Shown here: piece by piece, positions 20,932-29,032 of the stretch
Numbering within the stretch: position 1 is the first letter of the stretch
How the letters are laid out: each line of letters starts with the position of its first letter
IMG/VR virus record: IMGVR_UViG_3300025652_009266
Span: 1-31,023 of that record
Length of the DNA: 31,023 nucleotides
Strand: one strand, 5' to 3'
DNA from: a virus
Notes under the pieces: model-generated
Databases searched by the model: none
Told to the model about the DNA's origin: nothing
Seen by the model: only the letters and a program-made list of their open reading frames with translations
Program-made: the position numbers and the translations under genes

Positions 20932-21882
20932 TTATTTATATTTTTCAATATAAAACTCACCTTTACAGCAATTCCACTTACATTTTGTATAATTATTAGC
21001 TTTAATTTTAAATAAAATAGTATTTTTTAATATATTACCTGCAGGTTTTGTATCTAATGAATTTGAAGCACACATATAAAAATCACCATTACCGTTGAGT
21101 ATAATGTACTTTTTACCCACAGCACACTTCCAACCTTGAAACGAAATACCATCTTGATATAGATCATTAGTATCGTGAATTTTTTTTATACCATCTTCGT
21201 GTGTTATTTCATAGTTTTCTTCATACACCCCTTTACAATATTCATTTATAAATAACTGATACATATTTGTTGTATTTTCAAAATCAATGAATCCATGTAT
21301 TAATTCAATTTTATTTTTATATGGTTCTTGTAGAAGATCTTTACTATTTTTAATAATATTGTTAACATGGTTAATATCATGTTCAAGCATAATATCTATT
21401 TTACCTAACATTCCATTATTATATATTAAATCTATTTTTTCTTTTAAGTTTTTAAAATCTTTTACGAATTTATGGTGGTATGATACATTAACTTCAAACT
21501 TTTGATCTTTATATCGATCTATTAAAGTTTGTATATATTTTTTACCAACTGATAGGTTAGTTTGAAATTCAACTATAATATTTGCATCAAGAGTAAATAC
21601 ATAATCGATAATATCTCTACATTTTGGATGAGTTGTTGCCTCTCCTCCGTGAAAATAAATACGAAAATTATTATGATTTATATTTTCTATTGCTTTTGTA
21701 ATTGATGCTTTAATATCATCAAAATTATAATGGTTACCGTATTTCCAATGACAATAACTACAATCATAATTACAATAATCTGTTATACGAAATGTTATTT
21801 CATAAAATTCCTCATTTCCAAAGTCATAAATACCTTGTATACCTGTACTCTCTAAAATTTTATATTTTGTTGGATGTATCAT
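20932..21882 (-). CDS. Radical SAM protein 3, SPASM/twitch-like C-terminus
   Basis: This 316-residue protein has ITFRITDYCNYDCSYCHWKYG (cluster cysteines C37, C41, C44; shown in two overlapping parts), YFHGGEATTHPKC (77-89, with GGEA replacing GGEP), NVSYHHKF, and a C-terminal FQGWKCAVGKKYIILNGNG followed by FYMCAS, AGNILKN and CKWNCCKGEFY, the most SPASM-like ending of the group. Enzymes of this type modify peptides or sugars. It directly precedes the transketolase half and ends with a T4-late-type TATAAATA across its stop. The upstream kinase-like gene ends 18 bases before its ATG. Confidence 0.85.
   Translation of the reverse strand: MIHPTKYKILESTGIQGIYDFGNEEFYEITFRITDYCNYDCSYCHWKYGNHYNFDDIKASITKAIENINHNNFRIYFHGGEATTHPKCRDIIDYVFTLDANIIVEFQTNLSVGKKYIQTLIDRYKDQKFEVNVSYHHKFVKDFKNLKEKIDLIYNNGMLGKIDIMLEHDINHVNNIIKNSKDLLQEPYKNKIELIHGFIDFENTTNMYQLFINEYCKGVYEENYEITHEDGIKKIHDTNDLYQDGISFQGWKCAVGKKYIILNGNGDFYMCASNSLDTKPAGNILKNTILFKIKANNYTKCKWNCCKGEFYIEKYK
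20933..20940 (-). promoter_or_regulatory. TATAAATA T4-late-type box inside the cassette
   Basis: Minus-strand TATAAATA spans the end of the rSAM 3 coding sequence, about 62 bases before the transketolase start at 20870. Unlike the other boxes it would give a leader of some 55 bases, so it is the weaker candidate. Confidence 0.35.
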
Positions 21883-21900
21883 ATTAAAATCTATTAATTA

Positions 21901-22482
21901 TTACACTCGATATATTTGATCATCGAATGATATTTGTTGCATTTCATCATCAGTTATACCATATGCATTATAATCTATAAAAAAATATTGATTACTATAT
22001 TTATTATACATTAAATTATCTACTGATAATTCTGTAATAACATTTGTATAGAACTTTTTATTTTCAGGTGATTTTGTATATTCTTCAAGATATTTTAAAA
22101 TTGAATTATCTTTAATTAAATGTTTATCATCGTATAATTGCTTTGCCTGTAATATAAATGGATGATTTACATCTAATTCTTTTATTTGTTTATTCAAGAT
22201 TAAATTAGATAATTTACATATTTTTGTAATAAAATTATATTCATTACAAAATGTAAGATGTAATGCTGAATTAAATGGAAATTCAAAATATAAATAATCA
22301 CGAGTTATAGAATGATATTTTAATAGAAATTTAGCTTTTGTATGATCATAATAATTTTCAAAATATGCTTTTTGAAAATCATATAGACGTGGTTGTATTT
22401 TACATTTAAGAAATAGTTTCTTTCTATTAACAAAAATGATATTTTCTCTTTTTTCGTGTAAATTTACGCTTAAATTTAACAT
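21901..22482 (-). CDS. Unknown protein with possible kinase/phosphotransferase-like C-terminus
   Basis: The 193-residue protein has no clear family. The part NIIFVNRKKLFLKCKI (14-29) could be a small kinase N-lobe strand pair with a lysine, YLYFEFPFNSAL (63-74) a hinge, and LSVDNLMYNKYSNQYFFIDYNAYG (152-175, in pieces) resembles the D-x-x-x-x-N ... (F/V)IDY of aminoglycoside/choline-kinase-like phosphotransferases. A usual HGD catalytic loop is not visible, so a pseudo-kinase or a wrong guess are both possible. It sits in the rSAM operon between proteins 4 and 3 and overlaps the upstream gene by seven bases. Confidence 0.4.
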   Translation of the reverse strand: MLNLSVNLHEKRENIIFVNRKKLFLKCKIQPRLYDFQKAYFENYYDHTKAKFLLKYHSITRDYLYFEFPFNSALHLTFCNEYNFITKICKLSNLILNKQIKELDVNHPFILQAKQLYDDKHLIKDNSILKYLEEYTKSPENKKFYTNVITELSVDNLMYNKYSNQYFFIDYNAYGITDDEMQQISFDDQIYRV

Positions 22483-23495
22483 ATTTTTCTTTCTGTACTA
22501 TTTTCTTTACTAAGTTTAGATAATTTAGACACTTTATTACCAATATTTATTTTTTTACTTTCTATGTTAAAGAAACACTTTTTAAACTTGCATATAGTTG
22601 GTTTTAAATTACTAAAATATTTAGTATAATTATTTTTATTATTAATATTAAATACCGGTGGTGTATCTGAAAAGAGATGACTTTCACAAAAGAAAGAACT
22701 ACCATCCCAGTCGACTACAATTCTATCTAAAGGTGCATTGCATCTATAACCAGTAAATGTATTATCATTTTCAAGCCAAAAACTAAATCTAGATCTTTTT
22801 TGATTATCCACCGGTATTGTATCGTCAAAAAAGAAACTATGTTGTTTCAATTCGTTTATATCTTCATTTTTTTCAATATATGATACTTCGGCTATATCAC
22901 TCTCTATTGGTTGTGAAACCTTACTATCAATTAAAGGGCATACTTCGCAATGATCAGTACCGATAATTTTTGTTGCAAATTTAAAATCTTTCATAACATC
23001 TTTTTTACTGTTATACATAAACGATAGCATGTTAAGCATACCATATTTTTTTAATATTATTGCTTTTTTAATAAACGTAGATATATTTGTTTGTGTATTA
23101 TGGTAGCTACCACACACTTTCATTGTTTGTTTATTGTTTGAATATCTCTTACAGAATTTTTCCCACCAATCATTTTTAAGAGCAAGATTAGATTGTATAT
23201 CAAATGTAAATTTAACATTTTTATTAACCCCTTCAAATAAACCATCTATATAATCAAAGAGGTATGGGTATATTGTCGGTTCACCTCCGTATATATACAT
23301 ATATATAGGCTTATTTAAATGTTCATATGCTGTATTTATAAGCTCGCATATATGTTTTACATTATGTATAACAAATGGTACTTTATTATAATGGAGATCA
23401 GTGCAGTAGTAGCAATTATAATTACATTTTGATGTTAATCTAACTTCTATAGTAAATATATCCTGCTCTACCCCGACTGTCTTATAATTATGCAT
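22476..23495 (-). CDS. Radical SAM protein 4, SPASM/twitch-like C-terminus
   Basis: The 339-residue protein begins with EVRLTSKCNYNCYYC (C24, C28, C31), has MYIYGGEPTIYPYL (66-79), GSYHNTQTN in the barrel, and a C-terminal FTGYRCNAPLDRIVVDWDG, SFFCESHLF and ICKFKKCFF section with the auxiliary-cluster cysteines. The insert between the barrel and this domain has a second cysteine pair (DHCEVCPL). A serine/lysine-rich tail (KKINIGNKVSKLSKLSKEN) follows, unique in the group. It overlaps both neighbours by seven or eight bases. The substrate is unknown. Confidence 0.85.
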   Translation of the reverse strand: MHNYKTVGVEQDIFTIEVRLTSKCNYNCYYCTDLHYNKVPFVIHNVKHICELINTAYEHLNKPIYMYIYGGEPTIYPYLFDYIDGLFEGVNKNVKFTFDIQSNLALKNDWWEKFCKRYSNNKQTMKVCGSYHNTQTNISTFIKKAIILKKYGMLNMLSFMYNSKKDVMKDFKFATKIIGTDHCEVCPLIDSKVSQPIESDIAEVSYIEKNEDINELKQHSFFFDDTIPVDNQKRSRFSFWLENDNTFTGYRCNAPLDRIVVDWDGSSFFCESHLFSDTPPVFNINNKNNYTKYFSNLKPTICKFKKCFFNIESKKINIGNKVSKLSKLSKENSTERKIC

Positions 23496-24453
23496 TTTGT
23501 TTCTTTTCTTTAAATATCTTTAATAACCCATCACAATTACAGCTTGTATGAGGGCAAGATACAGCACAAACTCTACCTATATCTCTAAAAAAGAACGGAT
23601 TTGTTAATAAATCTTTTCTTTCTTCAAAACATACTCGATGAACTACACCGGTATATGATATTTCATAATTATTATTCCAGCAATCCCAATTTTTAAAATT
23701 AGTAAATTCATTTTCAAAAATATTATAATCATTATACATTTTTTTATTACCTAATTTATCTTCAAATGTAAAATAATCTGGGTAATCTTTAAATCTTTCA
23801 AATTCTTTATAAAATCTTTCACTATAATTTTCTAATTTATGTACATCCCCATCTGCATACAAAAAATGTGGATGTATATTGATTTTATCACCGTATTTTT
23901 CTAATTTATCAACAAAATCATGCGTTTTCTGCCAAAGTTTTTCATTATAATGAAGCATTACATTTATTTTTACTTTAAACCCTCTGCTAACAGCAGTATC
24001 AATATTTTTTAAAAGTATTTCAAAACCTTTCTTATATTTAAATTCATATTCCGGGTGAAAGCTAAAAAGAAAATATAATTTATCATCATATTGATGATTT
24101 TTAAAAATACTATTTTTATTTGAACCGTTTGTAGTTATATATAACCTACCATCTGTATGTTTCTTTACTGCTTCTAAACATTTTTCTATCAACTCAGGGT
24201 AATGTGGATGGATTGTCGGTTCACCTCCTAACAACCCAAGAAATACAGGTAATTTTGCTCGAGCAATATTTTTTATAACATGTTGTTGTTTCTGCCAGTC
24301 ATCTATTTTACCCCATTCATCACCATACTCTTTCATAGCATAACAATAGGTACATTTAAAATTACACTGTGTACTAACATCCCAATGTACATATAGTCTC
24401 TGTATTTTATGCTTTATATCATATTGTTTTATGAAGTCTGGTTTATTGTTCAT
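23488..24453 (-). CDS. Radical SAM protein 5, SPASM/twitch-like C-terminus
   Basis: The 321-residue protein has HWDVSTQCNFKCTYCYAM (C30, C34, C37), FLGLLGGEPTIHPHY (71-85), LYFLFSFHPEYEF, and a C-terminal FKNWDCWNNNYEIS, VHRVCFEER, then CAVSCPHTSCNCDGLL, a dense cysteine set. The SFHPEY stretch is the counterpart of SYHPEY in proteins 1 and 2, so it belongs to the same expanded family. The next gene downstream is protein 4 and the upstream one a GT2 glycosyltransferase coupled by ATGA, which places glycosyl transfer within the rSAM gene order. Confidence 0.85.
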   Translation of the reverse strand: MNNKPDFIKQYDIKHKIQRLYVHWDVSTQCNFKCTYCYAMKEYGDEWGKIDDWQKQQHVIKNIARAKLPVFLGLLGGEPTIHPHYPELIEKCLEAVKKHTDGRLYITTNGSNKNSIFKNHQYDDKLYFLFSFHPEYEFKYKKGFEILLKNIDTAVSRGFKVKINVMLHYNEKLWQKTHDFVDKLEKYGDKINIHPHFLYADGDVHKLENYSERFYKEFERFKDYPDYFTFEDKLGNKKMYNDYNIFENEFTNFKNWDCWNNNYEISYTGVVHRVCFEERKDLLTNPFFFRDIGRVCAVSCPHTSCNCDGLLKIFKEKKQNA

Positions 24454-25106
24454 TTTTTAAATCTTAAATCAGTGTTATATTTATCAAAACTAATATTATC
24501 TAGACCATCTGTAGTTTGAATCCAAACAGGCTTGCAAATATAAAGAATGCTTTTGAGTTGTAAAGAGCTGAATATTTTATAATCATTATTAATGTCATCA
24601 TCTCTAGGCCAATACTTAATACCATTTCTCTTAAAAACTATTTGACTCAATTGAAAGTCAGTATGGTCATATTTTTTTAAAAAATCAGAAAGAATATTGA
24701 CGTTTTTATAATTTCTAAATTTTTTAAAAAACCTTTCATAGTATACTTTTATGTTTTGTTTATTAGTTATAATATCTTTTGATATATAATTTAAAAAATT
24801 AACATCATAATTATAATCTAAAAATTTAAAAAAATTAGATTTTATATAATCATCATCCTCAAGAAAGAAAACAAAATCTCCACAACTTTTATTAAATAAA
24901 AATTTATATGTATCTGTTAGTTTCTTATGTTTTTTATAAAAATAAGAAATATTAACATTATTTTTATATACTTCAGTTATATCATTACTATCATTATTAA
25001 CAATAATTTCAATATCATATTGAGGTAAATTATCTAATATACTTTTAATACATCTTTTAAATAAAAGTGGTCTGTTGTGAGTTAAAATTAAAATTGATAA
25101 CTTCAT
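24450..25106 (-). CDS. GT2 glycosyltransferase within the rSAM operon
   Basis: This 218-residue protein starts MKLSILILTHNRPLLFKRC, has IEIIVNNDSND (32-42) for the nucleotide and FVFFLEDDDYIKS (78-90) with EDDD as metal site, then WPRDDDINNDY, probably the acceptor-side acidic motif. It is a GT-A/GT2 sugar transferase of short form. There is no membrane segment. It lies between two rSAM genes with four-base overlaps on both sides. A weak AAAGGT precedes the start, one of few Shine-Dalgarno-like sequences here. Confidence 0.78.
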   Translation of the reverse strand: MKLSILILTHNRPLLFKRCIKSILDNLPQYDIEIIVNNDSNDITEVYKNNVNISYFYKKHKKLTDTYKFLFNKSCGDFVFFLEDDDYIKSNFFKFLDYNYDVNFLNYISKDIITNKQNIKVYYERFFKKFRNYKNVNILSDFLKKYDHTDFQLSQIVFKRNGIKYWPRDDDINNDYKIFSSLQLKSILYICKPVWIQTTDGLDNISFDKYNTDLRFKK

Positions 25107-26128
25107 AATTTTACCTTTTTAAAATCTAACCCGTCAAAGCAAGCATTAAGTAAACAAATCTCACACTTACTTAAATACGTTTTAAAATCTAACTCATGTA
25201 AACTTAACGGCTTTATATTCTTATAATTGTAATCATTACATCGGTATATTTTTAAAGTGTAGTCAATAACAATATTTTTTTTACCACTTTCACATTTCAT
25301 ATATTTGAAATTCTTATGAATATTATTACCTTTAACGTCAGAGTAATTAATTACTTTATCACCATCTATAATAAAATCCCAACCCTTTTCAAAATACATT
25401 CTTAATTCAGGGTAGTATTTCATCCAATATCTATACTCCAAACTTTTACCGTTATCCTTGCCTATTAAATAATCATCATCTTTAAATTTTTCATATCCTT
25501 TATAATTGTGTAATGATAAATTTTCTATTTCAGTAAATTTCATAATTAATTTTTTAGGGTACTTTTTAGCAATAAAATGAAGCTCTTTAAGCATTTGTTC
25601 TTTTTTAGGTATTTCGGTACTAAAAAAACAATAACCAAGACTGCTATATTTTTTGCATATATCCATTTTTTTAACATATTCTTCAACTGTTTGTTTACCT
25701 ATATGATAGCTGTTACATATATTAACAGTATGGTTTGTGGTTTTTATTCTATTAATTTCTTTAAGAAATTTTTCTAATCTACTAGTAGATAAACTTAAAT
25801 TTGTATGGGTTTGTAAAAATAATTCTCTTTCAGGGAAAAGTTCAACAATTCTATAATTTAAATATTCCCAATATTTACTTAAAGTCGGTTCACCACCGTA
25901 AAAATAAAAAAATATTTTTTTCTTACTTTTTGGTATTTCAGCAAGTTTATCTAAAACATTATCACACTGTTCTTTAGTCCATGTTTTAGTCTTATTATCG
26001 TATTCATCACAAAACCAACACCGGTGATTACATCTAAAACAAGGTTTTAAAGTAATTTTCAAATCATAATCAGGCCATTCTTCAGTTTTAACAATTTCAA
26101 AACTTTTTATTATTTCTAAATTATTCAT
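25103..26128 (-). CDS. Radical SAM protein 6, SPASM/twitch-like C-terminus
   Basis: From the ATG of MNNLEIIKSF the protein has 341 residues. It shows LKPCFRCNHRCWFCDEY, in which C33, C37 and C40 form CxxxCxxC and C30 is an extra cysteine, FYFYGGEPTLSKYW (74-87), NSYHIGKQT, and a C-terminal YMKCESGKKNIVIDYT with YRCND and CEICLLNACFDG. The longer frame from 26152 would overlap the previous gene by 28 bases, while this ATG makes a standard ATGA overlap with its stop, so I prefer it. Substrate unknown; same family as proteins 1-5 and 7 by motif order. Confidence 0.83.
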   Translation of the reverse strand: MNNLEIIKSFEIVKTEEWPDYDLKITLKPCFRCNHRCWFCDEYDNKTKTWTKEQCDNVLDKLAEIPKSKKKIFFYFYGGEPTLSKYWEYLNYRIVELFPERELFLQTHTNLSLSTSRLEKFLKEINRIKTTNHTVNICNSYHIGKQTVEEYVKKMDICKKYSSLGYCFFSTEIPKKEQMLKELHFIAKKYPKKLIMKFTEIENLSLHNYKGYEKFKDDDYLIGKDNGKSLEYRYWMKYYPELRMYFEKGWDFIIDGDKVINYSDVKGNNIHKNFKYMKCESGKKNIVIDYTLKIYRCNDYNYKNIKPLSLHELDFKTYLSKCEICLLNACFDGLDFKKVKL

Positions 26129-27045
26129 ACCTTTTGTTTGTAATAATTCCACTGTATATCACAACCGCAATTTGATAAAGGGCATTCCACACACTCTGCC
26201 TTTCCAGTTATATTCAATGGCTTTTTAGTACAATCATTAAATATTGCACCAAAGTGAGTTATTTTGTATCTTAAAGGTGTACATTTCCAACCATAAAATT
26301 TTGTCAATTTATTATTGTAAATAGAATGTTTATTTAAATTATATGTTTTATTATCATTTGTTTTAAACATATATCTATTGTTATCTTTTTTAGCAAAATC
26401 TTTCATTTCACTTAGAAAATCTTTATCATAATTTACATTATATTCATAACAATCGGTTAAAAAACTAACTGTAAATTCAATATCTTTTTGTATTAAACTT
26501 TTAATTAATTCTTTATTTTTTTCATAATATTTTTTATTATCATGAATCATTATTATAGGTATAATTTTTATATATTCAAACTCGTGTATTTTTATAATTT
26601 TTTCTAATATACTTTCATCATAATATTCCATATGAACTGACGGGCATATTAGAAGTTTACTACAATCTTTATTATTAAATGCTTCATAATAACTTATATT
26701 TTTTTTAAGATTTGTTATTAAACTAATTTCTATACAATTTTCATATGAATTTAAAATTTGAATTATTTCATATAAATTATTATGTAAAGTTGGTTCGCCA
26801 CCTAATAAATCTACTTCATATTTACCTAATGTCTTTATTTTTAACCTTTTTAAAACATTTTTATATGATTGATTTTGTTGATTATTCTTAAAAAAAGAAG
26901 ATTTTGGTCTGGTTTCATCTGTACCAAAGCCTTCATTGCAATATGTACAAGCTTGGTTACATACATCTATTAAATGCCATGTAAAGGTTTTTATATTATA
27001 ATCTTTATTACCCGCTTCAATTATATCTTTATTACAATGCTTCAT
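26125..27045 (-). CDS. Radical SAM protein 7, SPASM/twitch-like C-terminus
   Basis: The 306-residue protein begins with IIEAGNKDYNIKTFTWHLID, very like proteins 1 and 2, then CNQACTYC (C29, C33, C36), DLLGGEPTLHNNL (79-91), PSVHMEYYDE and a C-terminal FYGWKCTPLRYKI, NDCTKK and CVECPLSNCGCD. It is the third member of the EAGxxxY subgroup although it lies about 7 kb from the other two. The barrel SVHMEY corresponds to SYHPEY. Coupled to both neighbours by four-base overlaps. Confidence 0.85.
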   Translation of the reverse strand: MKHCNKDIIEAGNKDYNIKTFTWHLIDVCNQACTYCNEGFGTDETRPKSSFFKNNQQNQSYKNVLKRLKIKTLGKYEVDLLGGEPTLHNNLYEIIQILNSYENCIEISLITNLKKNISYYEAFNNKDCSKLLICPSVHMEYYDESILEKIIKIHEFEYIKIIPIIMIHDNKKYYEKNKELIKSLIQKDIEFTVSFLTDCYEYNVNYDKDFLSEMKDFAKKDNNRYMFKTNDNKTYNLNKHSIYNNKLTKFYGWKCTPLRYKITHFGAIFNDCTKKPLNITGKAECVECPLSNCGCDIQWNYYKQKV

Positions 27046-28007
27046 ATTCTATCTTTAATAATTTTAATTATATCATCATTTTTATTTAAAAAAATACTTT
27101 TAAAGTTATATTCTATATCATATTTACGATATTTTAACCCGGTATCAATATTGATATAATTATCATCAACATCATGGTAAATTATTTGCTTATTATAAAA
27201 TTTACATTCAGCTATAAAACGTGGGCTACAATCAAAAGAATTTATTTTTATATTACCTTCTAAATGAGTAGGTGTATATATATACGCGTCAAACTTTTTA
27301 AAAATGTCATCAACAGGTAATTTAGGGAATGTAACATTTTTTAATAAACTAAATAGTTTTTTATATTTTTCATTTTCATTTGTAAGAATAATATAATTTT
27401 TATACTTATATTGCATTATAACATCTAATAGATAATCATCACAAATCTTCCTACAGTTAGATGTTATATATAATAATGCAGTTTCAGTTTTAATACTTTC
27501 ACTCTTTTTAAAAATATCAAACTTTATCTTCTTTTTATAGTTAACAGATATTTTAGTATCTTCATCATTATATACTCTATTATCCTGCAATAGAGTTATA
27601 TTTTTATAAGGTAAATTATAGTGGTAATCTTTATTAGAACATCTAAATGAAAAAATATTTTTAAAAGAAAGAGCAACCCCGTATCTTAACATTGTACGGG
27701 TAAACCCACCATCTACAAAAAGTATATTTTTACCTATTACATATTTAGGTCGATATTCGAAAAAGGTATTTTTTTTAATATCATCTATAACACTTTTATC
27801 TAAATCATACTTTGTATGTAATGCTTTTTCAATTATATCCCATGACATATCTTCACATATTAATATACCAATCTTCATATGATCTTTTAATAGAACAAAA
27901 TATTCTATAATTTCATATAAATGACCAGAAATACCGTGATTGGTATCACCACTCCAAGTCATTGTTATATATAAATCGTAATTTTTATCTAATTTAAGAT
28001 ATTTCAT
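27042..28007 (-). CDS. Putative GT-B-like glycosyltransferase, family uncertain
   Basis: The 321-residue protein has two apparent halves: an N-terminal one with SGDTNHGISGHLYEIIEY (19-36) and strand KIGILICED, and a C-terminal one with ALLYITSNCRKICDDYLLD, YIILTNENEKYKKLF, FDAYIYTPTHLEGN and FDCSPRFIAECKFYNKQIIY (258-277). Two Rossmann-like halves and a late acidic/S-P-R-F-I-A-E segment suggest a GT-B transferase binding a nucleotide sugar through the C-terminal half, but I cannot name the family. It lies between rSAM proteins 8 and 7 with four-base overlaps, so it is expressed with them. Confidence 0.5.
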   Translation of the reverse strand: MKYLKLDKNYDLYITMTWSGDTNHGISGHLYEIIEYFVLLKDHMKIGILICEDMSWDIIEKALHTKYDLDKSVIDDIKKNTFFEYRPKYVIGKNILFVDGGFTRTMLRYGVALSFKNIFSFRCSNKDYHYNLPYKNITLLQDNRVYNDEDTKISVNYKKKIKFDIFKKSESIKTETALLYITSNCRKICDDYLLDVIMQYKYKNYIILTNENEKYKKLFSLLKNVTFPKLPVDDIFKKFDAYIYTPTHLEGNIKINSFDCSPRFIAECKFYNKQIIYHDVDDNYINIDTGLKYRKYDIEYNFKSIFLNKNDDIIKIIKDRI

Positions 28008-29032
28008 TTATAAAAGTTTTTTCTGTAATAATTTACATCTTTTATTTTCTTACCCTTTTCTGGGTAGACTTTCATATCTAATTGATTTTCAATACCATCG
28101 CAAATATAAAAATACTTACACTTTAAGCACTCTATAGGTTTTTTATAGTCCTTTAGCCTATCATGTTTGGCTTTTATATAACCTAATTCTATCTTTTCAT
28201 TATGTGTATATGTTTTAGATAAATCTACATCATAATCATATATTTCTTTATTCCAGTCATAAACGTCGTATATATGCTGGTACTGATTACAAACATACTT
28301 TTCATATCCTTTCATAAAACAATAAGGGGTATATCGTACGTTAATGTAAGTTGTATGGTCTACAATTAAATCAATACATTTTTTAATATTATCTGTCAGC
28401 GCACTATAGTTGTCAATTGGTTCAAACGTTTTGTTATCATCCCAGTAATTGAGTGTTAAAAAATTAACTTGATATGGTTGTATCCTCTTAATAACATCAG
28501 CGTAAGCTATCAATCCCTTATAGTTCTTTTGATATACTGTACAGTTAATTCTTACCTTTATACCGTGTTTACCGCAAAGCTCTATAGCTTTATTAATCTT
28601 CTTCCAACCACCCTTTCGATCTACAATATCATCATGAACCTCTTCATTATAACCATGTAAACTAAAAAGTATTTCAGTTAACCCATGTTCTTTAGATTTA
28701 ATTAGAAATTTTTCATTCGAAAATACAGAACCGTTACTTAAACAACTTATATTATCGAACTTATCATTACAATAGTCTAATATTTTAAACCAATCTTTAT
28801 GTATAGAACTTTCACCACCTGATAAATCTACTTCTGATATACCGTATTTATGTAATATATCAATACGCTTTTTAATAGTTTCATATGGAGTTTTTTTATC
28901 TAAATCGTTTATATAATAACAAAATTCACAATGATAGTTGCAATGAAAACCGGTATCTAATTTAGCTCGATTACATCTTTTAGTGGAATAGTCTATATTA
29001 AAACTATCAACACTCGAATAATTAAAGTTCAT
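28004..29032 (-). CDS. Radical SAM protein 8, MoaA/SPASM-like
   Basis: This 342-residue protein differs from the other seven. It has LDTGFHCNYHCEFCYYIND (C31, C35, C38), VDLSGGESSIHKDW (68-81, GGES instead of GGEP), ILFSLHGYNEEVHD, typical of MoaA/NifB-like enzymes with SLHG, KGGWKKINKAIELC and a C-terminal IECLKCKYFYICDGIE cluster motif. The fit to rSAM proteins with a SPASM-type end is strong; its substrate may be a peptide or a sugar. It overlaps the upstream unknown gene by 11 bases and may be the first rSAM made. Confidence 0.85.
   Translation of the reverse strand: MNFNYSSVDSFNIDYSTKRCNRAKLDTGFHCNYHCEFCYYINDLDKKTPYETIKKRIDILHKYGISEVDLSGGESSIHKDWFKILDYCNDKFDNISCLSNGSVFSNEKFLIKSKEHGLTEILFSLHGYNEEVHDDIVDRKGGWKKINKAIELCGKHGIKVRINCTVYQKNYKGLIAYADVIKRIQPYQVNFLTLNYWDDNKTFEPIDNYSALTDNIKKCIDLIVDHTTYINVRYTPYCFMKGYEKYVCNQYQHIYDVYDWNKEIYDYDVDLSKTYTHNEKIELGYIKAKHDRLKDYKKPIECLKCKYFYICDGIENQLDMKVYPEKGKKIKDVNYYRKNFYK

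Noticed and set aside
22476-23495. rSAM proteins as queuosine or 7-deazaguanine enzymes
   Set aside because: They lack the QueE N-terminal signature (YTIEGEG) and carry a C-terminal cysteine domain that QueE does not have.
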